A DNA stretch of 24,821 bases from positions 1 to 24,821 of the forward strand of contig DLGZ01000084.1 in assembly GCA_002482965.1 (NCBI GenBank). Reading direction: 5' to 3'. Positions within the stretch are counted from its first letter, which is position 1, and every line of letters begins with the position of its first letter. The stretch is from Verrucomicrobiaceae bacterium UBA7681 (GTDB taxonomy: Bacteria; Verrucomicrobiota; Verrucomicrobiia; Verrucomicrobiales; Verrucomicrobiaceae). Of the stretch, positions 5,472 through 14,236 are shown in pieces. A program made the translations under genes and the position numbers. The notes below the pieces were generated by a model. It did no database searches. It saw nothing but the letters and a program-made list of their open reading frames with translations, and was not told the origin of the DNA.

Positions 5472-8400
5472 TTACTGGCACGCCTCACACGTCCCGCCAT
5501 TCCGCATCGCTTCAAGCGAGCAGGCGAGGGCTTCATCAGCGGTGAACTGCTTCGCAGCAGCAGCCGCAGCGGCCACGCCGGCGTGGTGGGTGCCGACGAC
5601 GCCGCGCTTTTCTTTCTCGACTTCGCTGGTGGCTTTTTCGATGTTGGAGGCGCTGCGGGTGCGGAGGTAGTAGGTCGTCTTGAGACCCTTGCGCCAGGCG
5701 GCGCGGTACATGTGGGAGAGGGTCTGCAGGGCGCTCTCGCCGCAGAAGAGGTTCACGCTCTGGGACTGATCGATCCACTTCTGACGACGGGCGGCGGCGT
5801 CAAGGAGCCAGGCCCAGTCGATGCCGAAGGCGGTGGCGTACTTGCGCTTCAGGTCCACGGGGACTTCCTCGATGCTTTCGAGTTCGCCGTCGGTGTACTT
5901 GATCTTGTTCTGAATTTCGGAGTTCCAGAGGCCGCGCTTCTTGAGGTCCTTCACGAGGTAAGGATTGAGCACCATGAAGTCGCCGGAGAGATTGCTCTTG
6001 GTGTAGAAGTTGGTGAACAGGGGCTCGATGCAGGGGCTGGAGCCCATGATGTTCGAGATGGTGGCTGTCGGCGCGATGGCGAGGACGTTGCTGTTGCGCA
6101 TGCCGTTCTTGGCGATCTTGGCACGCAGGCCGGACCAGTCCATCTTGCCGCCACGGGGGACGTCGATGTCGAGGCCGCGCTCTTTGGCGAGGAGATCGAC
6201 GGTGTCCTGCGGAAGGAGGCCGCGATCCCACTTGCTGCCTTTGTAGGTGGAGTAGGTGCCTTTTTCTGCGGCGATGTCGCTGCTGGCTTCATAGGCGTAG
6301 TAGGCGACGGCTTCCATGAACTCGTCATTGAACTCGACGGCTTCCTTGGAGGCGAAGGGCAGGCCTTTGCGATAGAGCGCGTAGCCGAGGCCCATGACGC
6401 CGAGACCGATGGGGCGATGACGGCTGTTGGCGGTCTTCGCGGATTCGGTGGGGTAGTAATTGATGTCGATGACGTTGTCGAGCATGCGCACAGCGACGCG
6501 GATGGACTCGCGCAGCTTGGAGTGGTCGATGTTGCCGTTGTCGTCGAGGTGGTTGTCGATGAGGACGGAGCCGAGGTTGCACACGGCCGTCTCTTCATGG
6601 CTGGTGTTCAGCGTGATCTCGGTGCAGAGATTGGAGCTGTGGATGACGCCAACGTGATCCTGCGGGCTGCGGACGTTGCACGGATCTTTGAAGGTGATCC
6701 AAGGATGACCGGTTTCGAAGATGGACTTGAGCATCTTCTTCCAGAGGTCAACCGCTTCCATGGTGCGGCCAAAGATCTCGCCCTTGGCGGCCATAGCCTC
6801 GTATTCGACGTAGCGTTTTTCAAAGGCGCTGCCGTAGAGGTCATGGAGGTCCGGGGTTTCATTGGAACGGAAGAGTGTCCACTGCTGGCGGTTCTCCATG
6901 CGCTTCATGAAGAGGTCAGGCACCCAGTTGGCGGTGTTCAGGTCGTGGGTGCGGCGGCGTTCGTCACCGGTGTTCACACGGAGCTGGAGGAAGTCTTCGA
7001 TGTCGTTGTGCCAGACTTCGAGGTAGGCGCAGCCGGAGCCACGACGCTTGCCGCCCTGATTCACAGCGATGAGCTGGTCATTGTGCAGCTTGAGGAAGGG
7101 GATGACGCCCTGGCTTTCGCCATTGGTGCCTTTGATGTAGCCGCCGGTGCCGCGCACGGCGGTCCAGGAACCGCCGAGGCCACCGGCCCACTTGGAGAGG
7201 TAGGCGTTGTCGGCGATGCCGCGCTGCATGATGGATTCGATGCTGTCGTCCACCTTGTAGAGGTAGCAGGAGGAGAGCTGGCTGTGCATCGTGCCGCTGT
7301 TGAAGAGCGTGGGCGTGCTGGAGCAGAAGCGGCGGCCTTTGTAGAGGCGGTAGAGGGCGATGATTTTGTCCTCGGCGTTTTCTTTTTCCTGCACGCAGAG
7401 ACCCATGGCGACGCGCATCCAGAAGAGCTGCGGTGTTTCGAGACGCTTGGAAGGCTTGGTCTTCTTGTCGACGATCAGGTAGCGGTCATACAGCGTCTGG
7501 ATGCCGAGGAAGTCGAAGTCCATGTCGGCGGCCGGATCAAGAGCGTCGGCGATCTTGTCGAGGTCGTACTTGAGGAGCTGCGGATGCAGGCGCTCGATCT
7601 CGATGCCACGGGCGAGGTTCTTGCGGAAGCCACGGCGGTGGTAGTTCGGGAGTTGCTCGATGCCGTGATCTACGATGCTCCAGCCGAGCACTTCTTCATA
7701 GATGTAGGTGAGGAGCATGCGGCCGGCGAACTTCGCGAAGTCGGCGTCCTTCTCCATCAAGGTGCGTGAATTGAGGATGATGGTGGTCTTGAGCGATTCG
7801 ACGGTGATCTCGCTGAAGATGGAGCGGCGCAGCTCCATTTCGATCTCGGCACGGCTGACGCAGAGGTCGAGACCGAGGCTGGCGAAGTCGATGCGCTTCT
7901 TGAGGTCCTGGCCGTCCCAGAGGAAGGTCTCCGTGGGGGAAACACGCACGAGGATGAGGGTCTGCTGCTGGTCGGACTCCTGCTCGTCGGCGATGGCGGC
8001 GGCCTGCTCATCGCCGAAGCGCATGTTGGAACGCAGCGCACGGTACTGGATGTAGGCGCGGGCGACTTTGAAGAAGCCCTGCTTCATGAGTTCTTCTTCG
8101 ACGAGGTTCTGCACGTCTTCGATGTGCATGAACTGCTTGCCGTCATTGATGATGGCGCGGCTGACGGCTTCGGCGATCTGCACGGCAGGCGTGGAATCCA
8201 TCTCCATGGAGAGGAAGGCTTTGCGGACGGCGATCTCAATCTTGTTGTGGTTCCAGGGGACGAGCTGGCCGTTGCGGCGGATGACTTTGGTGGTGACCAT
8301 GATGGGTTGGAGGGCTCCGGCGTCGTTGGCGTCGGAGTTGGCCAGCGTTCCGGTGCGCTTGCGGCGCTCGGCCAGACTGCGGGCGACGTCATGGGCATTG

Positions 8401-8795
8401 TGACGTACCAGCGCCTGCTCAATGACCTGGTAAATCTCCTTGGTGCTCAGCATGGGGGCCTCAGCGCCATTGTCCGCCGTGCGCTGGGCGACCTCCTCGG
8501 CCACCGCACGTGAAATGACCTGCACAAGCTGGCGATTGGAATCATTGAAGATTTCGCTCTGACGCTGGCGTGCCATGAGCAGATCGGTGATCGCATTGCC
8601 CACGGTGTCGGCGATTTCACCGACATCGAAATCACGCTCGCTGCTGCCGATGCGCACCTTGGTGTTTCCCGTCATGGGAATGCCAATCACGCCTGCGGTC
8701 AGGGCACTCCATTTGAACTGGGGTTTCTGGTCCTGAGGAGTGTTGTGGGCGACGTTTTTAAGCGCCTTGTCTTCGTGTAGCAGGTCGGTGATCAT
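5472..8795 (-). CDS. nrdA: Ribonucleoside-diphosphate reductase large subunit (class I, alpha)
   Basis: This 1107-aa protein reduces ribonucleoside diphosphates to deoxy forms for DNA synthesis. The N-terminus carries two ATP-cone-like regions (about 45-145, degenerate, and 167-255, typical), which set overall activity by ATP/dATP. The catalytic barrel shows C510 (SSCYLY), the N722-L-C724-T-E726 active site (thiyl radical Cys724), C739 as the partner of C510, the Y1042-Y1043 pair of the radical path (TYYLRT), and the shuttle pair C1103-x2-C1106 at the end. All key residues are present. The length exceeds the ~760 aa of the E. coli enzyme mainly because of the N-terminal extension, as in Chlamydia. 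It lies 126 bases downstream of nrdB in the same operon and ends at a strong terminator. Confidence 0.97.
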   Translation of the reverse strand: MITDLLHEDKALKNVAHNTPQDQKPQFKWSALTAGVIGIPMTGNTKVRIGSSERDFDVGEIADTVGNAITDLLMARQRQSEIFNDSNRQLVQVISRAVAEEVAQRTADNGAEAPMLSTKEIYQVIEQALVRHNAHDVARSLAERRKRTGTLANSDANDAGALQPIMVTTKVIRRNGQLVPWNHNKIEIAVRKAFLSMEMDSTPAVQIAEAVSRAIINDGKQFMHIEDVQNLVEEELMKQGFFKVARAYIQYRALRSNMRFGDEQAAAIADEQESDQQQTLILVRVSPTETFLWDGQDLKKRIDFASLGLDLCVSRAEIEMELRRSIFSEITVESLKTTIILNSRTLMEKDADFAKFAGRMLLTYIYEEVLGWSIVDHGIEQLPNYHRRGFRKNLARGIEIERLHPQLLKYDLDKIADALDPAADMDFDFLGIQTLYDRYLIVDKKTKPSKRLETPQLFWMRVAMGLCVQEKENAEDKIIALYRLYKGRRFCSSTPTLFNSGTMHSQLSSCYLYKVDDSIESIMQRGIADNAYLSKWAGGLGGSWTAVRGTGGYIKGTNGESQGVIPFLKLHNDQLIAVNQGGKRRGSGCAYLEVWHNDIEDFLQLRVNTGDERRRTHDLNTANWVPDLFMKRMENRQQWTLFRSNETPDLHDLYGSAFEKRYVEYEAMAAKGEIFGRTMEAVDLWKKMLKSIFETGHPWITFKDPCNVRSPQDHVGVIHSSNLCTEITLNTSHEETAVCNLGSVLIDNHLDDNGNIDHSKLRESIRVAVRMLDNVIDINYYPTESAKTANSRHRPIGLGVMGLGYALYRKGLPFASKEAVEFNDEFMEAVAYYAYEASSDIAAEKGTYSTYKGSKWDRGLLPQDTVDLLAKERGLDIDVPRGGKMDWSGLRAKIAKNGMRNSNVLAIAPTATISNIMGSSPCIEPLFTNFYTKSNLSGDFMVLNPYLVKDLKKRGLWNSEIQNKIKYTDGELESIEEVPVDLKRKYATAFGIDWAWLLDAAARRQKWIDQSQSVNLFCGESALQTLSHMYRAAWRKGLKTTYYLRTRSASNIEKATSEVEKEKRGVVGTHHAGVAAAAAAAKQFTADEALACSLEAMRNGGTCEACQ

Positions 8796-8921
8796 GGCAG
8801 GAGGTCCAAGCTTTGAGATTAACGTGAGCAGTTGATTGACGGAAATGGGTGGATGAAAAAGTTGACCTGAGAACTCCAGCGGGAAGTTGGCCAGTAATGA
8901 TAAATTAAAGATCTAAAGATA
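8796..8921 (-). other. nrdB-nrdA spacer with triple ATCTTTA repeat
   Basis: On the minus strand three copies of ATCTTTA(A/G) follow each other at 8930-8905, the first including the nrdB stop codon. The rest of the spacer shows no terminator, so nrdA is probably read from the nrdB promoter. Confidence 0.4.
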
Positions 8922-10004
8922 TTAAAGATCGTCGTCGGAGCAGGCGGCAAGCGCGGAGGACTTCTGGTAGTCGGTCACCTTGCCTTCGAAGAAATTTTGC
9001 TCCTTCTTGATGTCCATCAGCTCAGCCAGCCATGGCAGCGGATTGGTGATGCCCGGGTTCAGCGCCGGGAGACCGCAGCCGTCCAGACGACGGTCAGCGA
9101 TGTAGTCGGTGTAGCGCTCAAATTCTTCGGCGCTCAGGCCCACGGCATTCACGGGCAGGCAGTCGCGGATGAATTCCTTCTCCAGCGCCACGCCTTCACG
9201 CATGATGTTGAGCAGCTCTTCGCGGAATTCAGCGGTCCAGATGTCGGGATTCTCCTCGATGAGATCCATGAACAAATTGCGGAAGACTTCGATGTGGTTC
9301 GACTCATCGCGCAGCGTGTAGCGGAACATCTGGCCGATGCCGGGGAACTTGTTCTGGCGGTACAGACTCAGGATCATGCCAAAAAGGCCGTAGAACTGAG
9401 TGCCTTCCATGCACTGGCCAAAGACGAAGATGTTCTTCGCCAGGAGCTGCTTGTTTTCGAGCAGCGTGAGGTCGAGGTCGCGGCGCAGGTTGTTGGAGTG
9501 CTTGGTGACGAATTCGTTTTTCTTCACAATCGTCGGGATCTGCTCAAACATCGCCTCGCACTCATGGGGATTGATGCCCAGGGAGGAAATCATGTACAGC
9601 AGGGAATCCGCGTGGATGTTCTCCTCATGGGCATGGCGGCCCAGGACGAGCTTCAATTCGGGGGCGGTCACCAGCTCACGCACCACATGCTGCACGTTGT
9701 CACCCACGATGCCTTCAGCGGCGCTGAAGTAGCCAATGCCCATCATGATGATCCAGCGTTCGTTCTGGGAGACATCGTTGGAACGCCATTGTTCCACATC
9801 CTTCTGCATCTGAATATCTTCAGGCTCCCAGTGGTTGGCCTTCATGATCCGGTAGAGCTCATAAGCCCACTGATATTTAAGTGGGAGAAGGTTGAAGGTC
9901 ATGCTCTTGCGACCATTGATCACCTTCTTGGCGAGGAAGGCAGCCTCAGCTTTGTCTTGATCGAGCTGGAACTCGCGGTTGCCGATCTTGTAGGTTTTTT
10001 CCAT
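8922..10004 (-). CDS. nrdB: Ribonucleoside-diphosphate reductase small subunit, predicted class Ic-like (Leu at radical-Tyr site)
   Basis: The 360-aa beta subunit supplies the oxidant for NrdA. The six dimetal ligands are all visible: E97, E128 and H131 (EENIH), E200 (CMEGTQFY), E234 and H237 (DESNH). The first ligand is Glu, as in Chlamydia, not the Asp of E. coli. Four residues after H131, where class Ia enzymes have the radical Tyr (E. coli Y122), there is L135; a Tyr is found two residues later (Y137). Class Ic proteins have Phe, Leu or Val there and use a Mn/Fe cofactor, so that subclass is predicted. The electron path residues W59 (HWEPED, like E. coli W48) and Y346 (like Y356) are kept. 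No ribosome-binding site precedes the ATG. Two NrdR boxes lie upstream. Confidence 0.95.
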   Translation of the reverse strand: MEKTYKIGNREFQLDQDKAEAAFLAKKVINGRKSMTFNLLPLKYQWAYELYRIMKANHWEPEDIQMQKDVEQWRSNDVSQNERWIIMMGIGYFSAAEGIVGDNVQHVVRELVTAPELKLVLGRHAHEENIHADSLLYMISSLGINPHECEAMFEQIPTIVKKNEFVTKHSNNLRRDLDLTLLENKQLLAKNIFVFGQCMEGTQFYGLFGMILSLYRQNKFPGIGQMFRYTLRDESNHIEVFRNLFMDLIEENPDIWTAEFREELLNIMREGVALEKEFIRDCLPVNAVGLSAEEFERYTDYIADRRLDGCGLPALNPGITNPLPWLAELMDIKKEQNFFEGKVTDYQKSSALAACSDDDL

Positions 10005-10080
10005 GACGAATTCGTTGCAGAGTGAAGGGTGTTTATTTGATTTTTCGCGAAAATGACGGAAAATTCGACCAGCGCTATAA

Positions 10081-10096
10081 ATACTAGATATTGCGG
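10081..10096. promoter_or_regulatory. NrdR box, nrdB-proximal (weaker)
   Basis: atactagatattgcgg fits the NrdR consensus acaCwAtATaTwgtgt at about 12 of 16 positions. Its start is 33 bp from that of the stronger box, about three helical turns, the usual arrangement for this ATP-cone repressor of reductase genes. Confidence 0.75.
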
Positions 10097-10113
10097 GTGC
10101 CGAGGCGGATCAT

Positions 10114-10129
10114 GCACAAGATATTGTGT
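10114..10129. promoter_or_regulatory. NrdR box, nrdB-distal (strong)
   Basis: gcacaagatattgtgt is a near-perfect NrdR site and nearly palindromic. It lies 110 bases upstream of the nrdB start codon. The repressor gene nrdR itself is not in the window. Confidence 0.85.
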
Positions 10130-10319
10130 TCTGGCCAGAATTTTTTCCCAGCCATTGTGCAAAATTGCGTTTCACATCGAAGATTCAAGGGTTCCACGGC
10201 GAAAAAATCTTTTAGGCGTTAAAATGCCGACCGTGAAGAGCGGAATTGAGAATCTTTGCAACATTGCCCGAGATGTTCTGCAAGCGAATATCGAGCCAAA
10301 ATACCTGGAACTCGGTCGC

Positions 10320-10346
10320 GACAAGGGATCTGCAGCTGATCTTGTC
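10320..10346. promoter_or_regulatory. Imperfect palindrome upstream of amidase gene
   Basis: GACAAGgGATC (10320-10330) and GATCTTGTC (10338-10346) form a dyad with one bulged base around a 7-base centre, 24 bases before the amidase ATG. It may be an operator or a leader hairpin; no T-run follows. Confidence 0.4.
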
Positions 10347-10370
10347 ACGTAATCTGCTCATGCTGAACCT

Positions 10371-11015
10371 ATGAATTTCCGCCAAATCGCCTGCTACACG
10401 CTTGTCGCCACCCTGCTGAGCTCCTGCGCAGTCATGGTTCCACAGAGCACGCCGCCAGGGGTCACGGTCGATCTGGTGCCGAATGGCCGCTACGCACGCC
10501 GGCAGCACCGGCCCATGCGGCCCACCTACATCACCATCCACGCCACGGAGAACTATGCGCGGGGTGCCGGAGCCTACGCGCATGCCCAGATGCTCAAAAC
10601 CGGCTCAATCAAAGGCCGGCACAACGCCATCGGCTACATCGGCTGGCATTTCACCGTGGATGATCATTCCATCTACCAAAGCATGCCCACCAATGAGCGC
10701 GGCGAACACGCCGACTATGACGGCCCCGGCAATCGCAGCTCCATTGGCATCGAAATGTGCGAAAACCGGGGCAATGACCGCGCCCGCACCTTGGACAAAA
10801 CTGCGCGTCTCACCGCCTGGCTCATGAAGGAGCATGGTATTCCGCTGAGCCACGTCGTGCCGCACCAGCACTGGCTCATGATCCGCCATGATGACCACCG
10901 CAATCTGGGCCACAAAAACTGCCCGCATTTCCTGATGGAGCATGGTCGCCCGGGTGCCAAGTGGCAGGCCTACCTTGCCAGGATCGCGGCGTATCGGCGT
11001 GCGTTGGGAAATTAA
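10371..11015 (+). CDS. N-acetylmuramoyl-L-alanine amidase (Amidase_2/PGRP-type) lipoprotein
   Basis: This 214-aa protein should cut the bond between N-acetylmuramic acid and L-alanine in peptidoglycan. A signal ends in the lipobox LLSSC, with Cys19 as the lipid site. The zinc amidase fold follows: H57 in TIHATEN, W92-H93-F, H114 in GEHAD, I-x-I-E in the fourth strand (about 126-128), and the H165-x-H167 region with C184 (KNCPHF) as the later metal ligands, as in T7 lysozyme-like enzymes (His, His, Cys). The protein is probably anchored to a membrane facing the periplasm and serves wall turnover. The TPR-AAA gene follows after 42 bases on the same strand. No ribosome-binding site is visible. 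Confidence 0.9.
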   Translation: MNFRQIACYTLVATLLSSCAVMVPQSTPPGVTVDLVPNGRYARRQHRPMRPTYITIHATENYARGAGAYAHAQMLKTGSIKGRHNAIGYIGWHFTVDDHSIYQSMPTNERGEHADYDGPGNRSSIGIEMCENRGNDRARTLDKTARLTAWLMKEHGIPLSHVVPHQHWLMIRHDDHRNLGHKNCPHFLMEHGRPGAKWQAYLARIAAYRRALGN

Positions 11016-11057
11016 ATTACCTTGCCACGTCAGCCACCCCACGCTGGAGTCTGCCGC

Positions 11058-12467
11058 ATGGCTCAAAATCTCGACGCTCTTCGTCTAGCGCTCCAACATT
11101 CGCCCGACAACGCGCCACTGCTGATGCTTTTTGCGGACGCCTGCCTGGACGATGGGCTCCTGGATGAGGCGGAGCAGAGCTTTCAGCGCGTGCTGAAGGA
11201 CGATCCTGCCCATGCAGACGCACGTCTGGGCCTCGCCCGTGTCGCATTGCTCCAAGGCAAGACCTCGCAGGCGGCGGTGCGTGCCGAGCAGATCGTGTCC
11301 GACACCCCCACCTGCGCCGCCGCCTACATGCTGCTCGCACGCATTCACATCACCGAGGGCGATCTGCCGAAGGCCCGGGCCATGTATGACAAGGGCATTG
11401 CCTTGAACCGCTCCCTGGCAGATCCCGGCATCGAAAAAGATCTCCATGGCATCAAGCCCTCCGGGGATGACAATTCAGGGCGCAAGCGTGGCGCCATGAC
11501 GTCCGGCGGCATTCCCCTCGAATTGGTGGAAGAGGAGAAAGACGACGATGAAGACGGCCGTCCACGCGGCGGTGCCGCCTTCGATCTCGGGCTGGCTGAA
11601 TTTGGCAAACCAGAGCTCAATTTTTCCAGCGTCGGCGGTATGGAGGCGCTGAAGGAAGAGATCCGCATGAAGATCATCTACCCGCTGAAGCATGCGGAGC
11701 TGTTCAAGGCCTACGACAAAAAAGTCGGCGGCGGTGTACTGCTCTACGGCCCGCCCGGCGTGGGCAAGACACTGATCAGCAAGGCCACCGCCGGCGAGAT
11801 CAATGCCAACTTCATCGCCCTGGGCCTGCACCAGATCCTCGACATGTGGATCGGCGGCTCGGAGAAAAACATGCACGAGGTCTTTGAGCTCGCCCGTCAG
11901 AACGCGCCCAGCATTCTGTTCTTCGATGAGGTGGACGCGCTCGCGGCCGACCGTCGTGATCTGCGTCAAAGCGCCGGACGCAATCTCATCAACGCCTTCC
12001 TCTCTGAAATGGATGGCGCGGAGTCGAACAACGACGGCGTGCTCATCCTTGGTGCTACGAATGCGCCCTGGCACATCGATCCCGCCTTTCGGCGTCCGGG
12101 CCGCTTTGACCGCACCTTGTTTGTGCCTCCTCCGGATGAGGCAGGCCGTGCAGCCATCATCGAAGTCATGGCGAAGAATAAACCGATCGGTGAACTCGAT
12201 CCACGTGCGCTCGCCAAAAAAACCGAAGGCTTCTCCGGCGCGGATCTCAAGGCGGTCTTTGATCTCGCCACGGAAGACGTGATGAACGAAGTCATGCGCA
12301 CCGGCAAGGTCATCCCGCTGACCACGAAGGATCTCATCAAAGCGGCAGGCCGCCACAAGGCCACGACGAAGGCCTGGTTTGAGAGTGCGAAAAATTACGC
12401 GATGTATTCCAACCAAAGCGGCTTCTACGATGACGTGCTGAAGCATCTCGGCCTCATGAAGCGCTGA
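11058..12467 (+). CDS. TPR-AAA+ ATPase
   Basis: The 469-aa product starts at ATG 11058, supported by GGAG eight bases upstream. Residues 1-120 form three TPR-like helix pairs. An acidic linker (about 155-170) leads to one AAA+ module of the classic Cdc48/FtsH/spastin type: Walker A GPPGVGKT (231-238), an aromatic pore-loop candidate M-W-I-G-G (263-267), Walker B ILFFDEVD (286-293), sensor 1 Asn335 (GATNAP), Arg finger region RRPGRFDR (345-352) and GFSGADL at sensor 2 (391-397). There is no protease domain, so it is likely a remodelling or unfolding ATPase. The next gene, 15 bases on, is another TPR protein with membrane segments, so the two probably work as a pair, with TPRs binding clients or each other. 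Confidence 0.9.
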   Translation: MAQNLDALRLALQHSPDNAPLLMLFADACLDDGLLDEAEQSFQRVLKDDPAHADARLGLARVALLQGKTSQAAVRAEQIVSDTPTCAAAYMLLARIHITEGDLPKARAMYDKGIALNRSLADPGIEKDLHGIKPSGDDNSGRKRGAMTSGGIPLELVEEEKDDDEDGRPRGGAAFDLGLAEFGKPELNFSSVGGMEALKEEIRMKIIYPLKHAELFKAYDKKVGGGVLLYGPPGVGKTLISKATAGEINANFIALGLHQILDMWIGGSEKNMHEVFELARQNAPSILFFDEVDALAADRRDLRQSAGRNLINAFLSEMDGAESNNDGVLILGATNAPWHIDPAFRRPGRFDRTLFVPPPDEAGRAAIIEVMAKNKPIGELDPRALAKKTEGFSGADLKAVFDLATEDVMNEVMRTGKVIPLTTKDLIKAAGRHKATTKAWFESAKNYAMYSNQSGFYDDVLKHLGLMKR

Positions 12468-12482
12468 ACCACCTGGCAGCGC

Positions 12483-13775
12483 ATGTCTGACGACTTTCAT
12501 CCCTCCCCTGATGCGGCCTTCGCCCGTGGCCGCCTGCTGCAAAGCCAGCACCGCACGCAGGACGCCATCGCCTGCTACAAGCAGGCCCTTGAGCTCGATG
12601 CGAATCACACGCCCAGCTACATCATGCTCGCGCTGTGCTGGATGCACGAGGAGGACAACGCGCCGAAGTCGATTGATGCGGCACAGCGTGCGGTGGCGCT
12701 TGAGCCTGAAAATCCCTTCGCCCGCAGTGTCCTGGCGCTCTCATTAAATGCGAATGCCAAAGAGGGCCAGACCGCTGCGGTCAAAGCGGCGCTGCAGCAT
12801 GCTGAAGAAGCGGTCAATCTCGACCCCGACAGCGATTTCAGCCACGCCGTGCTCGCGCGCCTTCACCTGCGCCTGCGTGATTATCCGAAAGCGGAAGCCT
12901 CCGCCCGTGCCGCGCTCGCGATGGACACGGAAAACACCATGGCCGCCGAGGTGCTCTCCGCCGCGCTGCTGCTGCAAAAGAAGGACGGCGACAACGCGGA
13001 GCTCATCAAATATCAACTGCAACGCAATGCGGAAGACGACAGCGCGCACACCAGCGCTGGATGGATGGCTGTGATGAAGGGAGATCACAAAAAAGCCAAC
13101 GAGCATTTCGTCGAAGCTCTGCGGCTGAACCCCATGAACGAAAATGCGCGCATGGGGCTCATCGAGTCTTTTCGCGCACGGTCATGGATTTATCGTGGCA
13201 ACCTGCGCTTCTGCCATTGGATGAGCCAGTTCACGGAAGGCCGGCAGACCGCCATCATGATCGGCGGCTTCATTGCCTACCGGGTGCTCAGCGGTTACTT
13301 GAAAACCACCGCGCCGTTTTGGGCCAATGTGGTCATCGGCGCATGGCTCATCTTTGCGCTCTGGTCACATCTGGCACGTGGCCTGAGCACCTTCTTTGTC
13401 ACCATGGACCGCTTCGCCCGTCAGGCGCTCAAGCCGCGTGAATACTGGGAGGGGGTCGTGGTCGGTGGTCTGATCTTCCTCTCCCTGTCTGCCTTTCTGC
13501 TTGGCTACGCTTACGGGGTGCAAGACGCGAGCTTTGTGGCCCTTGCCTTTCTCTTTGCTTCGGTCGCCAATGCCGCTGCCTTCACCAACGACCACCATGT
13601 GGGACGCCAAGTCTACGGCATCGCTGCGGGGATCTCTGGGTTCGGTGCCATTTACTTTGGCATTGCCACATTTGCCAATGTCGATCTGCCTTTCGCGGAA
13701 TGGGCGGGTATCGTCGCCCTCTTCATCGGTATTGTGACCACGTGGCTGCGCCCCTTTCGAGTGCTTTATGCTTGA
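12483..13775 (+). CDS. TPR-repeat membrane protein
   Basis: The 430-aa product has about five to six TPR units in residues 10-230, with typical A-x3-Y/A-x-P spacing such as ALELDANHTPSY and ALRLNPMNENAR. Then come about six hydrophobic segments (near 256-272, 280-298, 324-344, 348-366, 376-396 and 406-424). The TPR part should face the cytoplasm. It starts 15 bases after the TPR-AAA gene, so it is co-transcribed and possibly is the membrane partner that recruits the ATPase. A hairpin terminator follows 25 bases after the stop. No known named system fits; assignment is by domain content only. Confidence 0.85.
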   Translation: MSDDFHPSPDAAFARGRLLQSQHRTQDAIACYKQALELDANHTPSYIMLALCWMHEEDNAPKSIDAAQRAVALEPENPFARSVLALSLNANAKEGQTAAVKAALQHAEEAVNLDPDSDFSHAVLARLHLRLRDYPKAEASARAALAMDTENTMAAEVLSAALLLQKKDGDNAELIKYQLQRNAEDDSAHTSAGWMAVMKGDHKKANEHFVEALRLNPMNENARMGLIESFRARSWIYRGNLRFCHWMSQFTEGRQTAIMIGGFIAYRVLSGYLKTTAPFWANVVIGAWLIFALWSHLARGLSTFFVTMDRFARQALKPREYWEGVVVGGLIFLSLSAFLLGYAYGVQDASFVALAFLFASVANAAAFTNDHHVGRQVYGIAAGISGFGAIYFGIATFANVDLPFAEWAGIVALFIGIVTTWLRPFRVLYA

Positions 13776-13800
13776 GCCTTGGTCGTGCTCCGTTTGAACC

Positions 13801-13829
13801 AGCCCCGGCCAGGTTCGCTGACCGGGGCT
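13801..13829. terminator. Hairpin terminator between convergent genes
   Basis: AGCCCCGG-C-CAG pairs with CTG-A-CCGGGGCT around a GTTCG loop, a 12-bp stem with one mismatch. It lies between the TPR membrane gene and the convergent glycine-zipper gene and could end both. Confidence 0.7.
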
Positions 13830-13848
13830 GTTGTCGGGCATTCAGCGC

Positions 13849-14100
13849 TTAGTAGCGGCGGTAGTAACCGTTGCGCTGGTCTTTCGAGTTGCCGATGGTG
13901 TTGCCAGCCACCGCACCGAGTCCGGCGCCTATGGCCGCACCTTCAAGTCCGCGACCGCTTTGGTTGCCAATGATGCCCCCCGCCGCCGCACCGCCGAGGG
14001 CGCCGATCACCGTACCCTGCTGGGCATTTGGCCCGGAGGCGCAGGAAGAGAGTGAAGAGATGGCAAGCATGGGAATGAGTGAGAGGATTTTGAGTTTCAT
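13849..14100 (-). CDS. Glycine-zipper lipoprotein
   Basis: The 83-aa product begins at ATG 14100 with a signal ending in the lipobox LSSC (Cys20). The body is a Gly/Ala zipper (GALGGAAAGGIIGNQ and GAAIGAGLGAVAGNTIG) of the kind found in small outer-membrane lipoproteins related to the 'Gly-zipper_Omp' and osmotically inducible lipoprotein families, then a short Arg/Tyr tail. It probably sits in the outer membrane. The frame continues upstream of the chosen start but without a signal sequence, so the chosen start is firm. Genes on both sides are unrelated. Confidence 0.85.
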   Translation of the reverse strand: MKLKILSLIPMLAISSLSSCASGPNAQQGTVIGALGGAAAGGIIGNQSGRGLEGAAIGAGLGAVAGNTIGNSKDQRNGYYRRY

Positions 14101-14236
14101 GATGTGTTTGGTTGGCGTTGTTTTCACCGCCCTTCCTCTTTGCAGGAGACATGCCACCCGCTTTCACTGGGCAGCGCCGCTCAAATCGCCGCCAATCCCG
14201 GGCAATTTGCAATCTGCATCGGGCATGTTGCATGAT

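Larger units (their letters stand above)
10005..10370. other. Divergent regulatory region between nrdB and the amidase gene
   Basis: This 366-base region has no convincing gene. It contains the two NrdR boxes (10081-10129) near nrdB and an imperfect palindrome near the amidase gene, all listed separately. Bases 10130-10310 show nothing I can name. Confidence 0.6.

Noticed and set aside
5583..7769. 728-codon open frame on the plus strand
   Set aside because: It is fully antisense to nrdA, whose catalytic motifs are all recognisable; long antisense frames are expected in high-GC genes, and the translation is a low-complexity Val/Asp/Gly/Glu product.
10053..10352. 99-codon plus-strand frame between nrdB and the amidase gene
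   Set aside because: It spans the NrdR boxes and the upstream regulatory DNA, and has no protein-like pattern.
11475..12647. 390-codon minus-strand frame
   Set aside because: It is antisense to the TPR-AAA gene, whose Walker and sensor motifs are clear.
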